Origin: Gammaproteobacteria bacterium
Lineage (GTDB): Bacteria > Pseudomonadota > Gammaproteobacteria > Pseudomonadales > Azotimanducaceae
DNA length: 34,269 nt
Direction of reading: 5' to 3'
NCBI GenBank assembly: GCA_024640825.1
Contig: JAHEEG010000026.1
Coordinates: 1-34,269 of the forward strand
Of this stretch, positions 1 through 9,889 are shown piece by piece. A model generated the notes under the pieces. The model saw nothing but the letters and a program-made list of their open reading frames with translations, did no database searches and was not told the origin of the DNA. The stretch's first letter is position 1, and every line of letters begins with the position of its first letter. A program made the translations under genes and the position numbers.

Positions 1-332
1 CCGTCGCGATTCAGAAGGCCATGGAGTCTGCGAGGCGGAACATGGTCGACGTGCAGCTGAACGGCTCGACGATCTGGTATCCGGTAACTGCAAGGCACGG
101 GGCGTCAAAAGTTTATATGCAGCCTGCGTCTGAAGGCACCGGTGTTATCGCCGGCGGAACCATGCGGGCGCTGCTCGAAGCGGCCGGGATCCATAACGTG
201 CTGGCAAAGTGCTACGGCTCAACCAATCCGGTAAACGTGATTCGTGCGACCTTCAAAGCGCTCTCGACCATCCAGTCTCCGGATATGGTAGCTGGCAAGC
301 GCGGCAAATCCGTAGAGGAGATCGGTGCCTGA
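1..332 (+). CDS. rpsE: 30S ribosomal protein S5 (uS5), 3' part
   Basis: This is the C-terminal 109 residues of S5, a small-subunit protein at the mRNA entry and decoding side that affects translational accuracy. The frame is open from base 3 (VAIQKAM...) and the left edge of the window cuts off roughly the first 58 residues. The conserved S5 stretches [39 protein letters not shown] and the closing GKSVEEI are all readable. An internal ATG at base 21 is not the real start because the family sequence continues upstream of it. It is followed by rpmD after 54 bases, the usual spc operon order. Confidence 0.97.
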   Translation, partial: VAIQKAMESARRNMVDVQLNGSTIWYPVTARHGASKVYMQPASEGTGVIAGGTMRALLEAAGIHNVLAKCYGSTNPVNVIRATFKALSTIQSPDMVAGKRGKSVEEIGA

Positions 333-386
333 CGCTGTTTTGCGGACGGAATTCGGGCACGGGCAAATCCAGGGGTAGTAGTTGTC

Positions 387-572
387 ATGAGTGATAAAAA
401 GATACGCGTCACATTGGTTAAGAGCACGGCTGGCCGGCTGAAAAAGCACAAAGCCTGCGTCGCCGGGTTGGGTCTCAGACGCATCGGTCACTCGGTGGAC
501 GTCGAAGACACCCCCTCCGTTCGCGGCATGATCAATAGGGTCAGCTACATGGTGCGGGTAGAAGGAGAGTAA
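387..572 (+). CDS. rpmD: 50S ribosomal protein L30 (uL30)
   Basis: A 61-residue protein of the normal bacterial L30 length (about 58-61). The N-terminal strand [10 protein letters not shown], the basic [20 protein letters not shown] segment and the closing [11 protein letters not shown] are typical of the family. L30 is a small large-subunit protein near the 5S rRNA side. It lies between rpsE and rplO, with only four bases before rplO, so the three are surely co-transcribed in the spc operon. A GTAG-rich stretch (GGGGTAG) lies just upstream of the ATG. Nothing unusual is seen. Confidence 0.96.
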   Translation: MSDKKIRVTLVKSTAGRLKKHKACVAGLGLRRIGHSVDVEDTPSVRGMINRVSYMVRVEGE

Positions 573-576
573 GGGT

Positions 577-1011
577 ATGCGACTCAACAACATAAGCCCG
601 GCGGAGGGCAGCAAGAAAGCGAAGCGCCGGGTCGGCCGGGGCGCCGGCTCCGGCTGGGGCAAGACCTCGGCTCGGGGCCAGAAGGGCCAGAAAGCCCGTT
701 CCGGAAGCAGCATCCCTGCCGGTTTCGAAGGCGGTCAGATGCCCTTGCAGATACGGGTGCCGAAATTCGGTTTCCGCTCCAGAGTCGGACTGACCACGGC
801 CGAGGTTCGGCTTGGCGAGCTAAGCAAAGTGGCGGGAGACCTGGTAGACGTTGCTGCGTTGAAGGCGGCCAATGTGGTCCCGCGCAACGCCAAGCGCGCT
901 CGCATTATGCTGTCCGGAACCATCGAGCGGGCCGTGACCGTACAGGGCGTCAAGGTTACCCGTGGCGCTCGCGCTGCCATTGAAGCTGCTGGAGGCAAGG
1001 TAGAAGACTGA
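577..1011 (+). CDS. rplO: 50S ribosomal protein L15 (uL15)
   Basis: A 144-residue protein, the standard L15 length. The glycine- and arginine-rich N-terminal extension ([21 protein letters not shown], residues about 17-37) penetrates 23S rRNA in known structures, and the globular C-terminal half carries the family ending [14 protein letters not shown]. It acts in late assembly of the large subunit. The TGA stop shares one base with the ATG of secY (TGATG), implying translational coupling, as in other spc operons. Confidence 0.97.
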   Translation: MRLNNISPAEGSKKAKRRVGRGAGSGWGKTSARGQKGQKARSGSSIPAGFEGGQMPLQIRVPKFGFRSRVGLTTAEVRLGELSKVAGDLVDVAALKAANVVPRNAKRARIMLSGTIERAVTVQGVKVTRGARAAIEAAGGKVED

Positions 1012-2342
1012 TGGCTTCTCAACCGGGACAGTTGGCAGGCGTCCAGGCGGGTCTCTCCGAGCTTCGCGCGCGCCTGCTGTTTGTACTGTTTGCCCTCCTC
1101 GTCTATCGGGTCGGCACCCATATTCCTGTCCCGGGAATAAACCCCGAGCGCCTCGCTGCGCTTTTCGATCAGCAGCAAGGGGGCATTCTCGACCTGTTCA
1201 ACATGTTCTCCGGCGGCGCGCTGGAGCGCATGAGCATTCTGGCGCTTGGTGTCGTACCTTACATCACCTCCAGCATCATCATGAATCTGATGAGCATGAT
1301 GTATCCCGCCTTACAGCAGTTGCGGAAGGAGGGCGAGTCAGGTCGCCGGAAGATCACTCAATACACCCGCTACGGCACGCTGGTTATCGCGCTCATTCAG
1401 GGCACCTCGCTTTCCGCGACGCTGGCAAACCAGGGCCTGGCGTTCGACCCCGGGCCTATTTTCTATTTCGTAGCGACCACCACACTTGTCACAGGTGCGC
1501 TGTTCATGATGTGGCTCGGCGAGCAGATCACCGAGCGAGGCGTAGGTAACGGTATTTCACTGCTTATCTTCTCTGGCATCGTATCCGGCTTTCCTGCGGC
1601 CATAGGCCAGTCATTCGAAGCTGCGCGACAGGGGGATATCAACATCATCGCCCTGCTTGCCATAGGTGTTCTTGCTATCGGGGTGGTAGCTTTCATCGTC
1701 TTCGTAGAGCGTGGGCAGCGTAGAATCACGGTGAACTATGCCAAGCGTCAGCAGGGCCGGCGTCAGTATCAGGCGCAGGCCAGTCACCTTCCCCTGAAGA
1801 TCAACATGGCGGGCGTCATTCCAGCGATCTTCGCCTCCAGCCTGTTGCTGGCGCCGGCTTCCATGGCGCAGTGGTTTGGAAATTCGCCGGGCATGAGCTG
1901 GTTGCAGGAAATTGCTCTGGTGCTTTCCCCGGGACAGCCGCTTTATATCCTGATGTTTGCTGCGGGGATCGTATTCTTCTGCTTTTTCTACACGGCCATC
2001 ATGTTCGATCCGAAGGACGTGGCCGACAATCTGAAGCGTCAGGGTGCCTACGTGCCCGGCATCCGCCCTGGCCAGCAGACCGCCCGCTATATTGACGATG
2101 TTATTACTCGCCTTACGGTCGTTGGCGCGCTTTACATAACGCTGGTTTGTCTGCTGCCGGAGTTCATGGTCGTAGCTTTCAACATCACCTTTCAACTTGG
2201 CGGGACGGCGCTGCTGATCGTCGTCGTGGTGGCGATGGACTTCATGTCACAGGTGCAGGCGCACCTCATGTCCAGTCAGTACGCGAAGCTGATGGAGAAG
2301 TCGAATCTGAAGAACTATGGGCGCAGCGGAGCCAGGCGTTAG
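1011..2342 (+). CDS. secY: Preprotein translocase subunit SecY
   Basis: A 443-residue polytopic inner-membrane protein matching the E. coli length. SecY forms the protein-conducting channel of the SecYEG translocon, used by SecA for secretion and by ribosomes for membrane insertion. The cytoplasmic N-terminus is followed by ten hydrophobic segments. Diagnostic stretches are [10 protein letters not shown] near TM1, the [18 protein letters not shown] plug/TM2 region, the C5 loop motif [17 protein letters not shown] and [13 protein letters not shown]. It ends NYGRSGARR. It overlaps rplO by one base and is followed by rpmJ, the usual spc operon end. Confidence 0.98.
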   Translation: MASQPGQLAGVQAGLSELRARLLFVLFALLVYRVGTHIPVPGINPERLAALFDQQQGGILDLFNMFSGGALERMSILALGVVPYITSSIIMNLMSMMYPALQQLRKEGESGRRKITQYTRYGTLVIALIQGTSLSATLANQGLAFDPGPIFYFVATTTLVTGALFMMWLGEQITERGVGNGISLLIFSGIVSGFPAAIGQSFEAARQGDINIIALLAIGVLAIGVVAFIVFVERGQRRITVNYAKRQQGRRQYQAQASHLPLKINMAGVIPAIFASSLLLAPASMAQWFGNSPGMSWLQEIALVLSPGQPLYILMFAAGIVFFCFFYTAIMFDPKDVADNLKRQGAYVPGIRPGQQTARYIDDVITRLTVVGALYITLVCLLPEFMVVAFNITFQLGGTALLIVVVVAMDFMSQVQAHLMSSQYAKLMEKSNLKNYGRSGARR

Positions 2343-2383
2343 TCTGGAAATATGGTGTCGAATCAGGCGCCGAGGAAACAGCG

Positions 2384-2500
2384 ATGAAAGTTAGAGCATC
2401 AGTGAAGAAAATTTGCCGGAACTGCAAGATCGTCAAACGCAAAGGCGTGGTGAGGGTGATCTGCAGCGCCGAGCCCCGACACAAGCAGCGTCAGGGCTGA
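2384..2500 (+). CDS. rpmJ: 50S ribosomal protein L36 (bL36), zinc-binding form
   Basis: A 38-residue protein encoded between secY and rpsM. Cys11, Cys14, Cys27 and His33 form the zinc ribbon of the C+ version of L36. The start [14 protein letters not shown] is the classic L36 N-terminus. The ATG at 2384 follows a GAGGAAACAGCG Shine-Dalgarno region. A longer frame starting inside secY is an artefact, since the family is only 37-38 residues. L36 helps organise 23S rRNA domains. Zinc-free paralogues often replace it in zinc starvation, but none is in this window. Confidence 0.97.
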   Translation: MKVRASVKKICRNCKIVKRKGVVRVICSAEPRHKQRQG

Positions 2501-2527
2501 GACGCAGGGTAATAACGGAGCATATAA

Positions 2528-2884
2528 ATGGCACGTATCGCCGGTATAAACGTACCAGACAATAAGCACGCGGGTATCTCGCTGACTTATATCTATGGCA
2601 TTGGCCGCACAACGGCACAGAGCCTGTGCAAGGCCGCGGGTGTGGACCCAGCCATGAAGATCCAGGACCTGAGCGACGAAAAACTTGACGCTCTGCGCGG
2701 GGAGATTGCCAAACTCAGCGTGGAGGGCGATCTGCGCCGTCAGGTATCCATGAATATCAAGCGTCTGATGGATCTGGGCTGTTACCGCGGTATCCGCCAT
2801 CGTCGCGGTTTACCGGTTCACGGTCAGCGAACTCGAACCAACGCGCGCACGCGGAAAGGCCCACGGCGGCCGATCAGAAAGTAA
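2528..2884 (+). CDS. rpsM: 30S ribosomal protein S13 (uS13)
   Basis: A 118-residue protein of the usual S13 length and first gene of the alpha operon. It starts [14 protein letters not shown], contains the helix-hairpin-type segment [19 protein letters not shown] (residues about 22-40) and ends with the basic tail that contacts rRNA and tRNA ([20 protein letters not shown]). S13 sits in the 30S head and bridges to the 50S subunit. It lies 27 bases after rpmJ and 14 before rpsK. Confidence 0.97.
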   Translation: MARIAGINVPDNKHAGISLTYIYGIGRTTAQSLCKAAGVDPAMKIQDLSDEKLDALRGEIAKLSVEGDLRRQVSMNIKRLMDLGCYRGIRHRRGLPVHGQRTRTNARTRKGPRRPIRK

Positions 2885-2898
2885 GGGTGGAAATTTAA

Positions 2899-3273
2899 AT
2901 GGCAGAGCGTAAGAAAGCCAAGCGCGTGGTAGTGGACGGCGTAGCCCACATTCACGCCTCCTTCAATAACACGATCATCTCGATCTCTGATCGTCAGGGC
3001 AACGTACTTTGCTGGGCGACCTCTGGCGGTTCGGGTTTCCGCGGTTCCAGAAAGAGCACGCCTTTCGCGGCGCAGGTGGCTTCCGAACGGGCTTCAAATA
3101 CGGCGCTGGAATTCGGCATGAAGAGCGTGGACGTCTTGGTCAAAGGTCCTGGCCCCGGTCGTGAATCGGCAGTACGGGCGCTGAATGCCGCAGGGCTGAA
3201 AATCAACAGCATTGCTGATGTAACCCCGATTCCACACAACGGATGTCGGCCTCCGAAACGGCGACGCGTTTAA
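2899..3273 (+). CDS. rpsK: 30S ribosomal protein S11 (uS11)
   Basis: A 124-residue S11, slightly shorter than the E. coli protein because the basic N-terminal tail (MAERKKAKR) is short. The core motifs [17 protein letters not shown], the [20 protein letters not shown] strand-loop and [19 protein letters not shown] are intact. The family ending [14 protein letters not shown] is complete. S11 lies on the 30S platform beside S7 and takes part in E-site tRNA interactions. A GGTGGA Shine-Dalgarno sequence precedes the ATG. Confidence 0.97.
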   Translation: MAERKKAKRVVVDGVAHIHASFNNTIISISDRQGNVLCWATSGGSGFRGSRKSTPFAAQVASERASNTALEFGMKSVDVLVKGPGPGRESAVRALNAAGLKINSIADVTPIPHNGCRPPKRRRV

Positions 3274-3295
3274 GAAGCAGACAGAGAGATACGTT

Positions 3296-3916
3296 ATGGC
3301 TCGATACACTGGTCCCAAACTCAAGCTCGCCAGGCGTGAGGGCACTGATCTGTTCCTCAAAAGCGGCGTACGTCCTATAGATTCGAAGTGTCATATCGAC
3401 TCGCCTCCCGGTCAGCACGGCGCTCGCCGCGGTCGTCTGTCCGATTATGCTGTGCAGCTTCGAGAGAAGCAGAAGGTTCGCCGGCTTTACGGGGTCCTGG
3501 AGAAACAGTTCCGCAACTACTACAAAAAAGCGGAGCGCCAGAAAGGCGCGACAGGTGAGAACCTGCTCCGTTTGCTGGAGGCGCGCCTGGACAACGTGGT
3601 TTACCGCATGGGATTCGGCTCTACTCGTGCGGAATCGCGTCAGCTGGTGTCGCATAAGGGCATCGTCGTAAACGGCCAGCTGGTAAACATACCTTCGTAC
3701 CAGGTAGGCGCAGAAGATGTAGTCGCCGTGGTCGAGAAAGCCCGCAGCCAATTGCGGATCCAATCTGCCCTGACGCTTGCGAGTCAGCGCGGCGGCGTGG
3801 ATTGGGTAGACGTCGATTCGAACAAGATGGAAGGGGTTTTCAAACGCCTGCCCGACCGCAGCGAACTGCCTTCTGAGATCAACGAAAATCTCATAGTAGA
3901 GCTGTACTCCAAGTAA
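3296..3916 (+). CDS. rpsD: 30S ribosomal protein S4 (uS4)
   Basis: A 206-residue S4, the exact E. coli length. The N-terminal domain ([20 protein letters not shown], then [16 protein letters not shown]) lacks the zinc-binding CxxC pairs of some bacteria, and the S4 RNA-binding domain follows at about 96-160 ([20 protein letters not shown]). S4 nucleates 30S assembly and in E. coli represses its own alpha operon by binding an mRNA pseudoknot near rpsM. I could not identify such a pseudoknot here by eye. It is flanked by rpsK and rpoA in the standard order. Confidence 0.97.
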   Translation: MARYTGPKLKLARREGTDLFLKSGVRPIDSKCHIDSPPGQHGARRGRLSDYAVQLREKQKVRRLYGVLEKQFRNYYKKAERQKGATGENLLRLLEARLDNVVYRMGFGSTRAESRQLVSHKGIVVNGQLVNIPSYQVGAEDVVAVVEKARSQLRIQSALTLASQRGGVDWVDVDSNKMEGVFKRLPDRSELPSEINENLIVELYSK

Positions 3917-3940
3917 TCAGAGCTCAAGGAGACTCATGCA

Positions 3941-4936
3941 ATGGCACAGTCGGTAACCGAATTTCTGACCCCTCGCCACATCGACGTACAGGAAGTAAGC
4001 CCGGTACGGGCGAAAGTCACCCTGGAGCCGCTGGAGCGTGGTTTCGGACACACGCTGGGCAATACCCTGCGCCGCATTCTGCTGTCGTCCATGCCTGGGT
4101 GTGCGGTGACAGAAGTGCAGATCGATGGAGTGCTTCACGAGTACAGCACCATTGAAGGCGTTCAGGAAGACGTGATCGATATCCTGCTTAACCTGAAAGG
4201 TATAGCCACCATCCTGCACAACCAGGATGAGGCTGTGATCACCCTCAGCAAGGAAGGCGCCGGTCCGGTTACGGCAGGTGATTTTCAGCTCACACAGGAT
4301 GTTGAGATTGCAAACCCCGACCATCTGATCTGCAGCCTCAACGAGAACGGTTCGATACGCCTGGAAGCAAAGGTTACTCGCGGCAGAGGCTACGTCCCCG
4401 TGGATAGCCTGGCCGAGGAAGAAGAAAGCCGTCCCATCGGCGTCCTGCGCCTTGACGCCACCTACAGCCCTATGCGCCGGGTTGCTTACAGCGTTGAAAG
4501 CGCACGGGTTGAGCAGCGTACAGACCTCGACAAGCTGATTTTGGATATCGAGACCAACGGCACGATCGACCCGGAGGAAGCCATTCGTCGTGCGGCCACG
4601 ATCCTCCAGCAGCAGTTGGCGGTATTCGTCGACCTGGAAAGCGAAGGAGAACCGGCAGCAGAAGTTCAGGAAGATGAGATCGATCCGATTCTCATTCGAC
4701 CGGTAGACGACCTCGAGTTGACGGTGCGTTCTGCGAACTGCCTGAAGGCGGAAAACATTTACTACATTGGTGATCTCATTCAGCGGACTGAGGTCGAGTT
4801 GCTGAAGACACCGAATCTCGGGAAAAAGTCGCTCACCGAAATCAAGGACGTGCTCGCTTCCAGAGGGCTGTCGCTGGGGATGCGGCTCGAAAACTGGCCG
4901 CCTGCCAGCCTGAGAGGCGACGATAAGGTCGCCTGA
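3941..4936 (+). CDS. rpoA: DNA-directed RNA polymerase subunit alpha
   Basis: A 331-residue alpha subunit (E. coli 329). The N-terminal assembly domain (about 1-235) includes [20 protein letters not shown], which dimerises and docks beta and beta-prime. A flexible acidic linker ([16 protein letters not shown]) leads to the C-terminal domain, which contains the UP-element and activator-binding stretch [19 protein letters not shown] and the helix-hairpin-helix [16 protein letters not shown]. The start codon has an AAGGAG sequence about ten bases upstream. The 121-base gap to rplQ is longer than expected and contains a possible hairpin. Confidence 0.98.
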   Translation: MAQSVTEFLTPRHIDVQEVSPVRAKVTLEPLERGFGHTLGNTLRRILLSSMPGCAVTEVQIDGVLHEYSTIEGVQEDVIDILLNLKGIATILHNQDEAVITLSKEGAGPVTAGDFQLTQDVEIANPDHLICSLNENGSIRLEAKVTRGRGYVPVDSLAEEEESRPIGVLRLDATYSPMRRVAYSVESARVEQRTDLDKLILDIETNGTIDPEEAIRRAATILQQQLAVFVDLESEGEPAAEVQEDEIDPILIRPVDDLELTVRSANCLKAENIYYIGDLIQRTEVELLKTPNLGKKSLTEIKDVLASRGLSLGMRLENWPPASLRGDDKVA

Positions 4937-4950
4937 AAGGTCACCTGAAA

Positions 4951-5008
4951 GGCCGCCTGTTTTTTGCAGCGCGGCGAGGATACATATAAGTAGCGGTTTC
5001 GGGCGGCC
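4951..5008 (+). promoter_or_regulatory. Possible long hairpin in the rpoA-rplQ gap
   Basis: GGCCGCC at 4951-4957 is complementary to GGCGGCC at 5002-5008, and the pairing can extend to flanking AAAG and CTTT. A run of six T lies inside the loop just after the left arm. The right arm is followed by CTTTGACGAGG rather than a T-run, so it is not a convincing terminator. It may be an RNA fold that adjusts L17 output relative to alpha. This is a visual prediction only. Confidence 0.3.
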
Positions 5009-5057
5009 CTTTGACGAGGATAACCCCCTCCGCAACAACCGATCGTAGGAAAGAGCC

Positions 5058-5504
5058 ATGCGCCATCGCAAGAGTGGTAGACAACTGAATCGCAACAGTT
5101 CCCATAGGCAGGCTATGTTCCGCAATATGGCGGTGTCGCTGATCGAGCATGAAATGATCAAAACGACGCTTCCCAAGGCGAAGGAACTTCGCCGCTTTGC
5201 GGAGCCTCTGATAACGCTGGCTAAAGAGGACAGCGTTGCAAACCGTCGCCTGGCTTTCTCTCGCACGCGCAGCAGTGCCGCCGTTGGCAAATTGTTTGTC
5301 GAGTTGGGCCCGCGTTATCAGGCGCGGCCTGGCGGTTACACGCGTATCCTCAAGTGCGGGGTCCGGGCGGGAGACTCCGCGCCTATGGCCTACGTCGAGC
5401 TGGTGGACCGTCCGGAAGTCGAAGATCTCGATGAGGATTTTGACGATATCGCAGAGGAAACGGCGGACGAGGCCGAAGCCGAGGCAGAGGCACAGAAGTC
5501 CTAG
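5058..5504 (+). CDS. rplQ: 50S ribosomal protein L17 (bL17) with acidic C-terminal tail
   Basis: A 148-residue L17, about 20 residues longer than E. coli L17. The conserved body covers [20 protein letters not shown], the [20 protein letters not shown] segment and [20 protein letters not shown], ending near residue 119. The remainder is a strongly acidic tail rich in Asp, Glu and Ala ([20 protein letters not shown], then alternating Glu/Ala). Such tails occur in several proteobacterial L17 proteins and are probably disordered. An AGGA Shine-Dalgarno sequence precedes the ATG. Its stop lies five bases from the convergent uvrA stop, with no clear terminator between them. Confidence 0.96.
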   Translation: MRHRKSGRQLNRNSSHRQAMFRNMAVSLIEHEMIKTTLPKAKELRRFAEPLITLAKEDSVANRRLAFSRTRSSAAVGKLFVELGPRYQARPGGYTRILKCGVRAGDSAPMAYVELVDRPEVEDLDEDFDDIAEETADEAEAEAEAQKS

Positions 5505-5508
5505 GCGC

Positions 5509-8340
5509 TCAGCGCTTCAGAATTGGCTTCAGAAACCGCCCGGTGTGAGAGCCCCGGGCCTTCGCCAAGTGTTCCGGTGTTCCCTGGGCGATGATTTGCC
5601 CGCCTCCCGAACCGCCCTCTGGCCCCAGGTCAATGACCCAGTCTGCGGTCTTGATGACGTCCAGATTGTGCTCGATAACGACGATGGTGTTGCCCTGATC
5701 GCGCAGACGGTGCAGAACAGTTAGCAGCTGGGCGATGTCGTGAAAATGCAGACCGGTGGTGGGTTCGTCGAGAATGTACAGGGTACGACCGGTGTCCCGT
5801 TTAGAAAGCTCTCTCGACAGCTTCACGCGCTGAGCTTCCCCCCCGGACAGGGTAGTCGCGCTCTGGCCGAGCCCGATGTATGACAGACCAACATCCATCA
5901 GCGTCTGCAGCTTGCGAGCCAGCATAGGGACAGCGTCGAAGAACGCCCGGGCCTCCTCCACGGTCATCTCCAGCACCTCGTTGATGTTTTTGCCCTTGTA
6001 ACGGACTTCGAGTGTTTCCCTGTTGTAGCGTTTTCCTTTGCAGACATCGCAGGGTACGTAGATGTCGGGCAGGAAGTGCATCTCCACTTTGATTACGCCG
6101 TCACCCTGGCAGGCCTCACAGCGCCCGCCCTTGACGTTGAAGCTGAAGCGTCCCGGACGATAGCCGCGCGCGCGAGCCTCTTGAGTTTGGGCAAACAGCT
6201 CGCGGATGGGGGTGAACAGCCCGGTGTAGGTTGCCGGATTGGAACGGGGCGTGCGGCCTATGGGGCTCTGGTCGATGTCCACCACCTTATCCAGGTGCTC
6301 AAGACCTTGAACCTCCTGGTGGGGTGCAGCTGTTAATGTGGAGGCCTTGTTCAGCGCCGTAGCGGCAACCGGATAAAGCGTTTGGTTGATGAGCGTCGAC
6401 TTGCCGGAACCCGACACGCCGGTAATGCAGGTAAACAGTCCGCAGGGAATCTCGACCGTGACGTCCTGCAGGTTGTTACCTGTGGCTCCCACCAGGCGCA
6501 GAACTTTCTCCGCATCTAAACGCGTGCGCCGTTTCGGGAGTGGAATGCAGCGTTGTCCGGACAGATACGCGCCGGTGATTGAAGATTTGCTCGCGAGAAT
6601 TGACGCAAGGTCGCCGCTGGCCACAATCTCGCCGCCGTGGACTCCGGCGCCGGGGCCGATATCAATGATGAAGTCGGCACTGCGGATGGCTTCCTCGTCA
6701 TGCTCTACCACCATTACGGTATTGCCCAGATCCCGGAGGTGGGTGAGCGTTTTCAGAAGACGCTCGTTGTCGCGCTGGTGCAATCCGATGGACGGCTCGT
6801 CGAGGATGTACATCACCCCCACCAGCCCAGCGCCGATCTGGCTGGCGAGGCGTATGCGCTGGGCTTCTCCCCCTGACAGCGTATCCGCGCTCCGATCCAG
6901 TGTCAGGTAGTTGAGGCCCACGTCGACGAGAAACTGCAGTCGGGCGCGTATCTCCTTGAGGATCTTGTCGGCGATCTTGCCTCGACGGCCCTTGAGCGTC
7001 AGCCCGCTGAAATAGCCGAGGGTCTCTTCTACAGATCCTGAAGTAACCTGCGGCAGGTTCACGCGGCCGATGAACACGTGGCGCGACTCCTCCCTGAGCC
7101 GGGCCCCATCGCACGACGGACAGGCGCGCACGCGCAGGTATTTCTGCAGGTTCTCGCGGACCATAGTGGAATCCGTCTCATGGTAGCGGCGTTCCATGTT
7201 CGGAATCACGCCTTCGAACCGGTGCCTGCGATGAATGATATCGCCGCGATCGTTGGCGTAGCTGAAGTCGATGCGCTCGCGCCCGCTGCCGTAAAGAATG
7301 GCGTCTCGGTGTTTCTTTTTGAGCTTTCTGAAAGGTATCTCGACCTCGAAGCCGTAGTGGTCCGCAAGGGAAGTCAGCATGTGGAAGTAGTAGACGTTGC
7401 GTCGATCCCAACCACGAATGGCCCCCTCTGCGAGCGTCAGCTCTTCGTCCTGGACGACCAGGTTCGGGTCGAAGTACTGCTTCACGCCCAGGCCGTCGCA
7501 CTCGCTGCAGGCACCCGCCGGGTTGTTGAAGGAAAACATGCGCGGCTCCAGCTCGCTGATGCTGTAGCCGCAATGCGGGCAAGCGAAACGCGCGGAGAAC
7601 ACCGCTTCCTCGGCGCTGTCGTCATCCATGTCGCAGACTCTGGCAATGCCATCGGCCAGCTCCAACGCCGTTTCGAAGCTCTCTGCCAGACGCTGCTGAG
7701 CATCGGCCCGTACCCGCAGCCGATCCACCACGGCTTCAATGGTGTGCTTCTTTTTCTTGTCCAGCTCCGGAGGGCTATCCAGATCCACTACGATGCCGTC
7801 GATGCGTGCTCGAATGAAGCCGTTGCTCATGAGCTCCTTGAAAACGTGCAGGTGCTCGCCTTTGCGCTCGCTGACTACGGGCGCGAGGATCATGATGCGT
7901 TTGCCTTCCGGCAGCTTCAGCGCCTGATCCACCATCTGGCTGACGGTCTGGGCGTCCAGGGGCTTGCCGTGGGTTGGGCAGCGGGGCTCCCCTACGCGGG
8001 CGAAGAGCAGACGCAGATAATCATAAATCTCGGTAATAGTACCGACCGTAGACCTGGGGTTGTGAGACGTGGATTTCTGCTCGATCGAGATCGCCGGCGA
8101 CAGGCCCTCGATATGATCCACGTCGGGCTTTTCCATCATGGAGAGAAATTGCCGCGCGTAGGCGGACAGCGATTCCACGTACCGGCGCTGCCCTTCCGCA
8201 TAGAGGGTGTCGAAGGCCAGGGAGGATTTTCCGGAACCGGACAGGCCTGTAATCACCACCAGCCGGTCGCGGGGGATGTCCAGATCGATATTCCGCAGGT
8301 TGTGTGTGCGTGCTCCACGCACGCTGATATTTTCCACCAT
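5509..8340 (-). CDS. uvrA: Excinuclease ABC subunit A (UvrA)
   Basis: DNA damage-recognition ATPase of nucleotide excision repair, which loads UvrB on lesions. I choose the ATG at 8340, giving 943 residues beginning [15 protein letters not shown]. This matches the family start and the E. coli length of 940; an ATG at 8448 would add 36 unconserved residues and run toward the ssb leader. Two ABC modules are visible: Walker A GLSGSGKS at about 32-39 and GVSGSGKS in the second half, each with an LSGGEAQR signature. Two zinc modules, CPHC...CSEC and CEAC...CDVC, are intact. It is divergent from ssb, as in E. coli. Confidence 0.97.
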   Translation of the reverse strand: MVENISVRGARTHNLRNIDLDIPRDRLVVITGLSGSGKSSLAFDTLYAEGQRRYVESLSAYARQFLSMMEKPDVDHIEGLSPAISIEQKSTSHNPRSTVGTITEIYDYLRLLFARVGEPRCPTHGKPLDAQTVSQMVDQALKLPEGKRIMILAPVVSERKGEHLHVFKELMSNGFIRARIDGIVVDLDSPPELDKKKKHTIEAVVDRLRVRADAQQRLAESFETALELADGIARVCDMDDDSAEEAVFSARFACPHCGYSISELEPRMFSFNNPAGACSECDGLGVKQYFDPNLVVQDEELTLAEGAIRGWDRRNVYYFHMLTSLADHYGFEVEIPFRKLKKKHRDAILYGSGRERIDFSYANDRGDIIHRRHRFEGVIPNMERRYHETDSTMVRENLQKYLRVRACPSCDGARLREESRHVFIGRVNLPQVTSGSVEETLGYFSGLTLKGRRGKIADKILKEIRARLQFLVDVGLNYLTLDRSADTLSGGEAQRIRLASQIGAGLVGVMYILDEPSIGLHQRDNERLLKTLTHLRDLGNTVMVVEHDEEAIRSADFIIDIGPGAGVHGGEIVASGDLASILASKSSITGAYLSGQRCIPLPKRRTRLDAEKVLRLVGATGNNLQDVTVEIPCGLFTCITGVSGSGKSTLINQTLYPVAATALNKASTLTAAPHQEVQGLEHLDKVVDIDQSPIGRTPRSNPATYTGLFTPIRELFAQTQEARARGYRPGRFSFNVKGGRCEACQGDGVIKVEMHFLPDIYVPCDVCKGKRYNRETLEVRYKGKNINEVLEMTVEEARAFFDAVPMLARKLQTLMDVGLSYIGLGQSATTLSGGEAQRVKLSRELSKRDTGRTLYILDEPTTGLHFHDIAQLLTVLHRLRDQGNTIVVIEHNLDVIKTADWVIDLGPEGGSGGGQIIAQGTPEHLAKARGSHTGRFLKPILKR

Positions 8341-8493
8341 GGACACCTTTGCAGGGAGGCCGGGGAAAATAGACGGAACCTTACCCAGGCGCAAGCGGGT
8401 ATCCTTACTCGCTGACGGCGATGCGCGCGTAGGTTTCGAGCGCGCCATGGGCTAAACTGACCGCTCGACAGGCAGTAGAGAAGAGACAGCGCT

Positions 8494-8952
8494 ATGGCTC
8501 GGGGGATCAATAAAGTCATACTCATCGGCAATCTGGGCAGAGATCCGGAAACCCGCTATTCACAGGGAGGCAGCCCGGTCACGAATTTCAGCGTCGCAAC
8601 CTCGGAAAGCTGGCGCGACCGGCAGAGTGGCGAGCAGCAGGAACGCACCGAGTGGCACAACGTGGTGTGCTTCGGCAAGCTGGCGGAGATTGCCGGCGAG
8701 TATCTGCGTAAAGGCTCTAAGGTATTTATCGAAGGCAGCTTGCGCACCAGCAGCTGGGAGCAAGACGGGCAAAAACGTTACCGGACTGAGATCATGGCCC
8801 GGGACATGCAGATGCTCGATAGCCGTGGTGGCGGTGGTGGTGGTAGCGGCATGGATACTCAGGCGCCCACCGGTTTCGAATCCCGGGGTCCTGCAGAAAA
8901 TGCGCCGACCCTCCCGGCAGAAGACGATTTTGACGACGATATTCCGTTCTAA
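8494..8952 (+). CDS. ssb: Single-stranded DNA-binding protein (SSB)
   Basis: A 152-residue SSB that protects single-stranded DNA and recruits repair and replication partners. The OB-fold occupies about 1-110 ([57 protein letters not shown]). A glycine-rich linker follows (six Gly in a row near 113-118), then the acidic tip DDFDDDIPF, the partner-docking peptide of bacterial SSB. It lies divergent from uvrA with 153 bases between the starts. No clear LexA operator was found in that gap, unlike E. coli. Confidence 0.97.
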   Translation: MARGINKVILIGNLGRDPETRYSQGGSPVTNFSVATSESWRDRQSGEQQERTEWHNVVCFGKLAEIAGEYLRKGSKVFIEGSLRTSSWEQDGQKRYRTEIMARDMQMLDSRGGGGGGSGMDTQAPTGFESRGPAENAPTLPAEDDFDDDIPF

Positions 8953-8959
8953 GAAACGG

Positions 8960-8984
8960 CTCCTCCGGCGGCTGCCCGGGGGAG
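8960..8984. terminator. Hairpin between convergent ssb and uppP
   Basis: CTCCTCCGG (8960-8968) pairs with CCGGGGGAG (8976-8984) across a seven-base loop, giving a nine-base stem with one G-U pair on the + strand. It lies eight bases after the ssb stop and before the convergent uppP stop, the expected place for a shared terminator. No T-run follows on +; on - it is followed by GCCGTTTCTTAG, which is moderately T-rich. Transcript termination is inferred. Confidence 0.4.
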
Positions 8985-9015
8985 AAGGCACGGGCGCGGT
9001 CCAGACCGAACCAAG

Positions 9016-9822
9016 TCAGGCCGATGCGATCATCGTTGACCAGAGTATCAGCAGCGTGGCCCCCAGCAACAGGCGATAGAGCACGTAGGGCATCATGCCC
9101 GTGCGCTCCACCAGGCGTATGAAGGCTGCGATGCACAGGTAGGCGGCAGTTCCGGAAAGCAGCGCACCTGCCGCAAGAGGCCCCCAGTGTGTGGCATTAG
9201 CCCCGTCCAGAAGATCCATGGTCGCCAGCAGAGATGCGCCTGCGATGGTCGGAATGGACAGTAGAAACGAAAATCTGGCGCCGCTGACGCGGGACAAACC
9301 AACCAGAAGGGCCGCTGTGATGGTTATGCCGGAACGTGAGGTACCTGGCACGATGGCCAGCACCTGCATGCCGCCCACAATCATCGCGTCGCGCCAGCGC
9401 AACGTGGTGCGCCAGCCGTGGCGTCGGTCGGCATAGCCCAGCAGCAGGCCGAAGCCGATTGTCGTGCAGGCGATCACCAGGACGCTGCGCAGCTCGGTTT
9501 CTACCCATCCTTTGAGCAGGTAGCCCACCACTACGATAGGCAAGGTGGCCACCACCACCTTCAACAACTCGTCCCCGTGCTGATCCAGGCCCTGACCCCT
9601 GATCAGGCGCCAGCCGCTGTTTGCGAACTGGGCCATATCCCGCCGGAAATACGCAACAACGGCGATCAGGGTACCCAGATGCACAGCGATATCGAAAGCC
9701 AGGCCCTGATCTGGCCAGTCGGTCAGAAGGGCCGGCAGAATGAGGTGTGCGGAGCTGGAAATCGGTAGAAATTCCGTTACTCCCTGGATCAGAGCGAGGA
9801 CGATGATCTGCAGCCATTCCAC
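9016..9822 (-). CDS. uppP: Undecaprenyl-diphosphatase UppP (BacA)
   Basis: A 268-residue polytopic membrane enzyme that dephosphorylates undecaprenyl diphosphate to regenerate the lipid carrier for peptidoglycan and other surface polymers. The N-terminal signature IQGVTEFLPISSSAHL (about 12-27) and the second signature PGTSRSGIT (about 170-178) contain the conserved Glu, Ser, His and Arg. The first Glu of the E. coli motif is Gln here, a common variant. Several hydrophobic helices fill the rest. The product also gives bacitracin resistance in other bacteria. It is divergent from the LON-domain gene. Confidence 0.95.
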   Translation of the reverse strand: MEWLQIIVLALIQGVTEFLPISSSAHLILPALLTDWPDQGLAFDIAVHLGTLIAVVAYFRRDMAQFANSGWRLIRGQGLDQHGDELLKVVVATLPIVVVGYLLKGWVETELRSVLVIACTTIGFGLLLGYADRRHGWRTTLRWRDAMIVGGMQVLAIVPGTSRSGITITAALLVGLSRVSGARFSFLLSIPTIAGASLLATMDLLDGANATHWGPLAAGALLSGTAAYLCIAAFIRLVERTGMMPYVLYRLLLGATLLILWSTMIASA

Positions 9823-9889
9823 CGCGGCGAGTCTACCCGCTGCTCTGGCAAATCGCGACTGATTCGCGGCCGCGTGATATGGTTGGCTA

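Noticed and set aside
3917-5290. 457-residue open frame on - across rpoA and rplQ
   Set aside because: Antisense shadow of two certain genes; its sequence has no family features and GC-rich codon bias keeps it open.
7078-8415. 445-residue open frame on + antisense to uvrA
   Set aside because: UvrA on - has all motifs over this range; the + reading shows no recognisable domain.
8458-8477. LexA box near ssb
   Set aside because: CTG and CAG half-sites are not in the required ten-base register.
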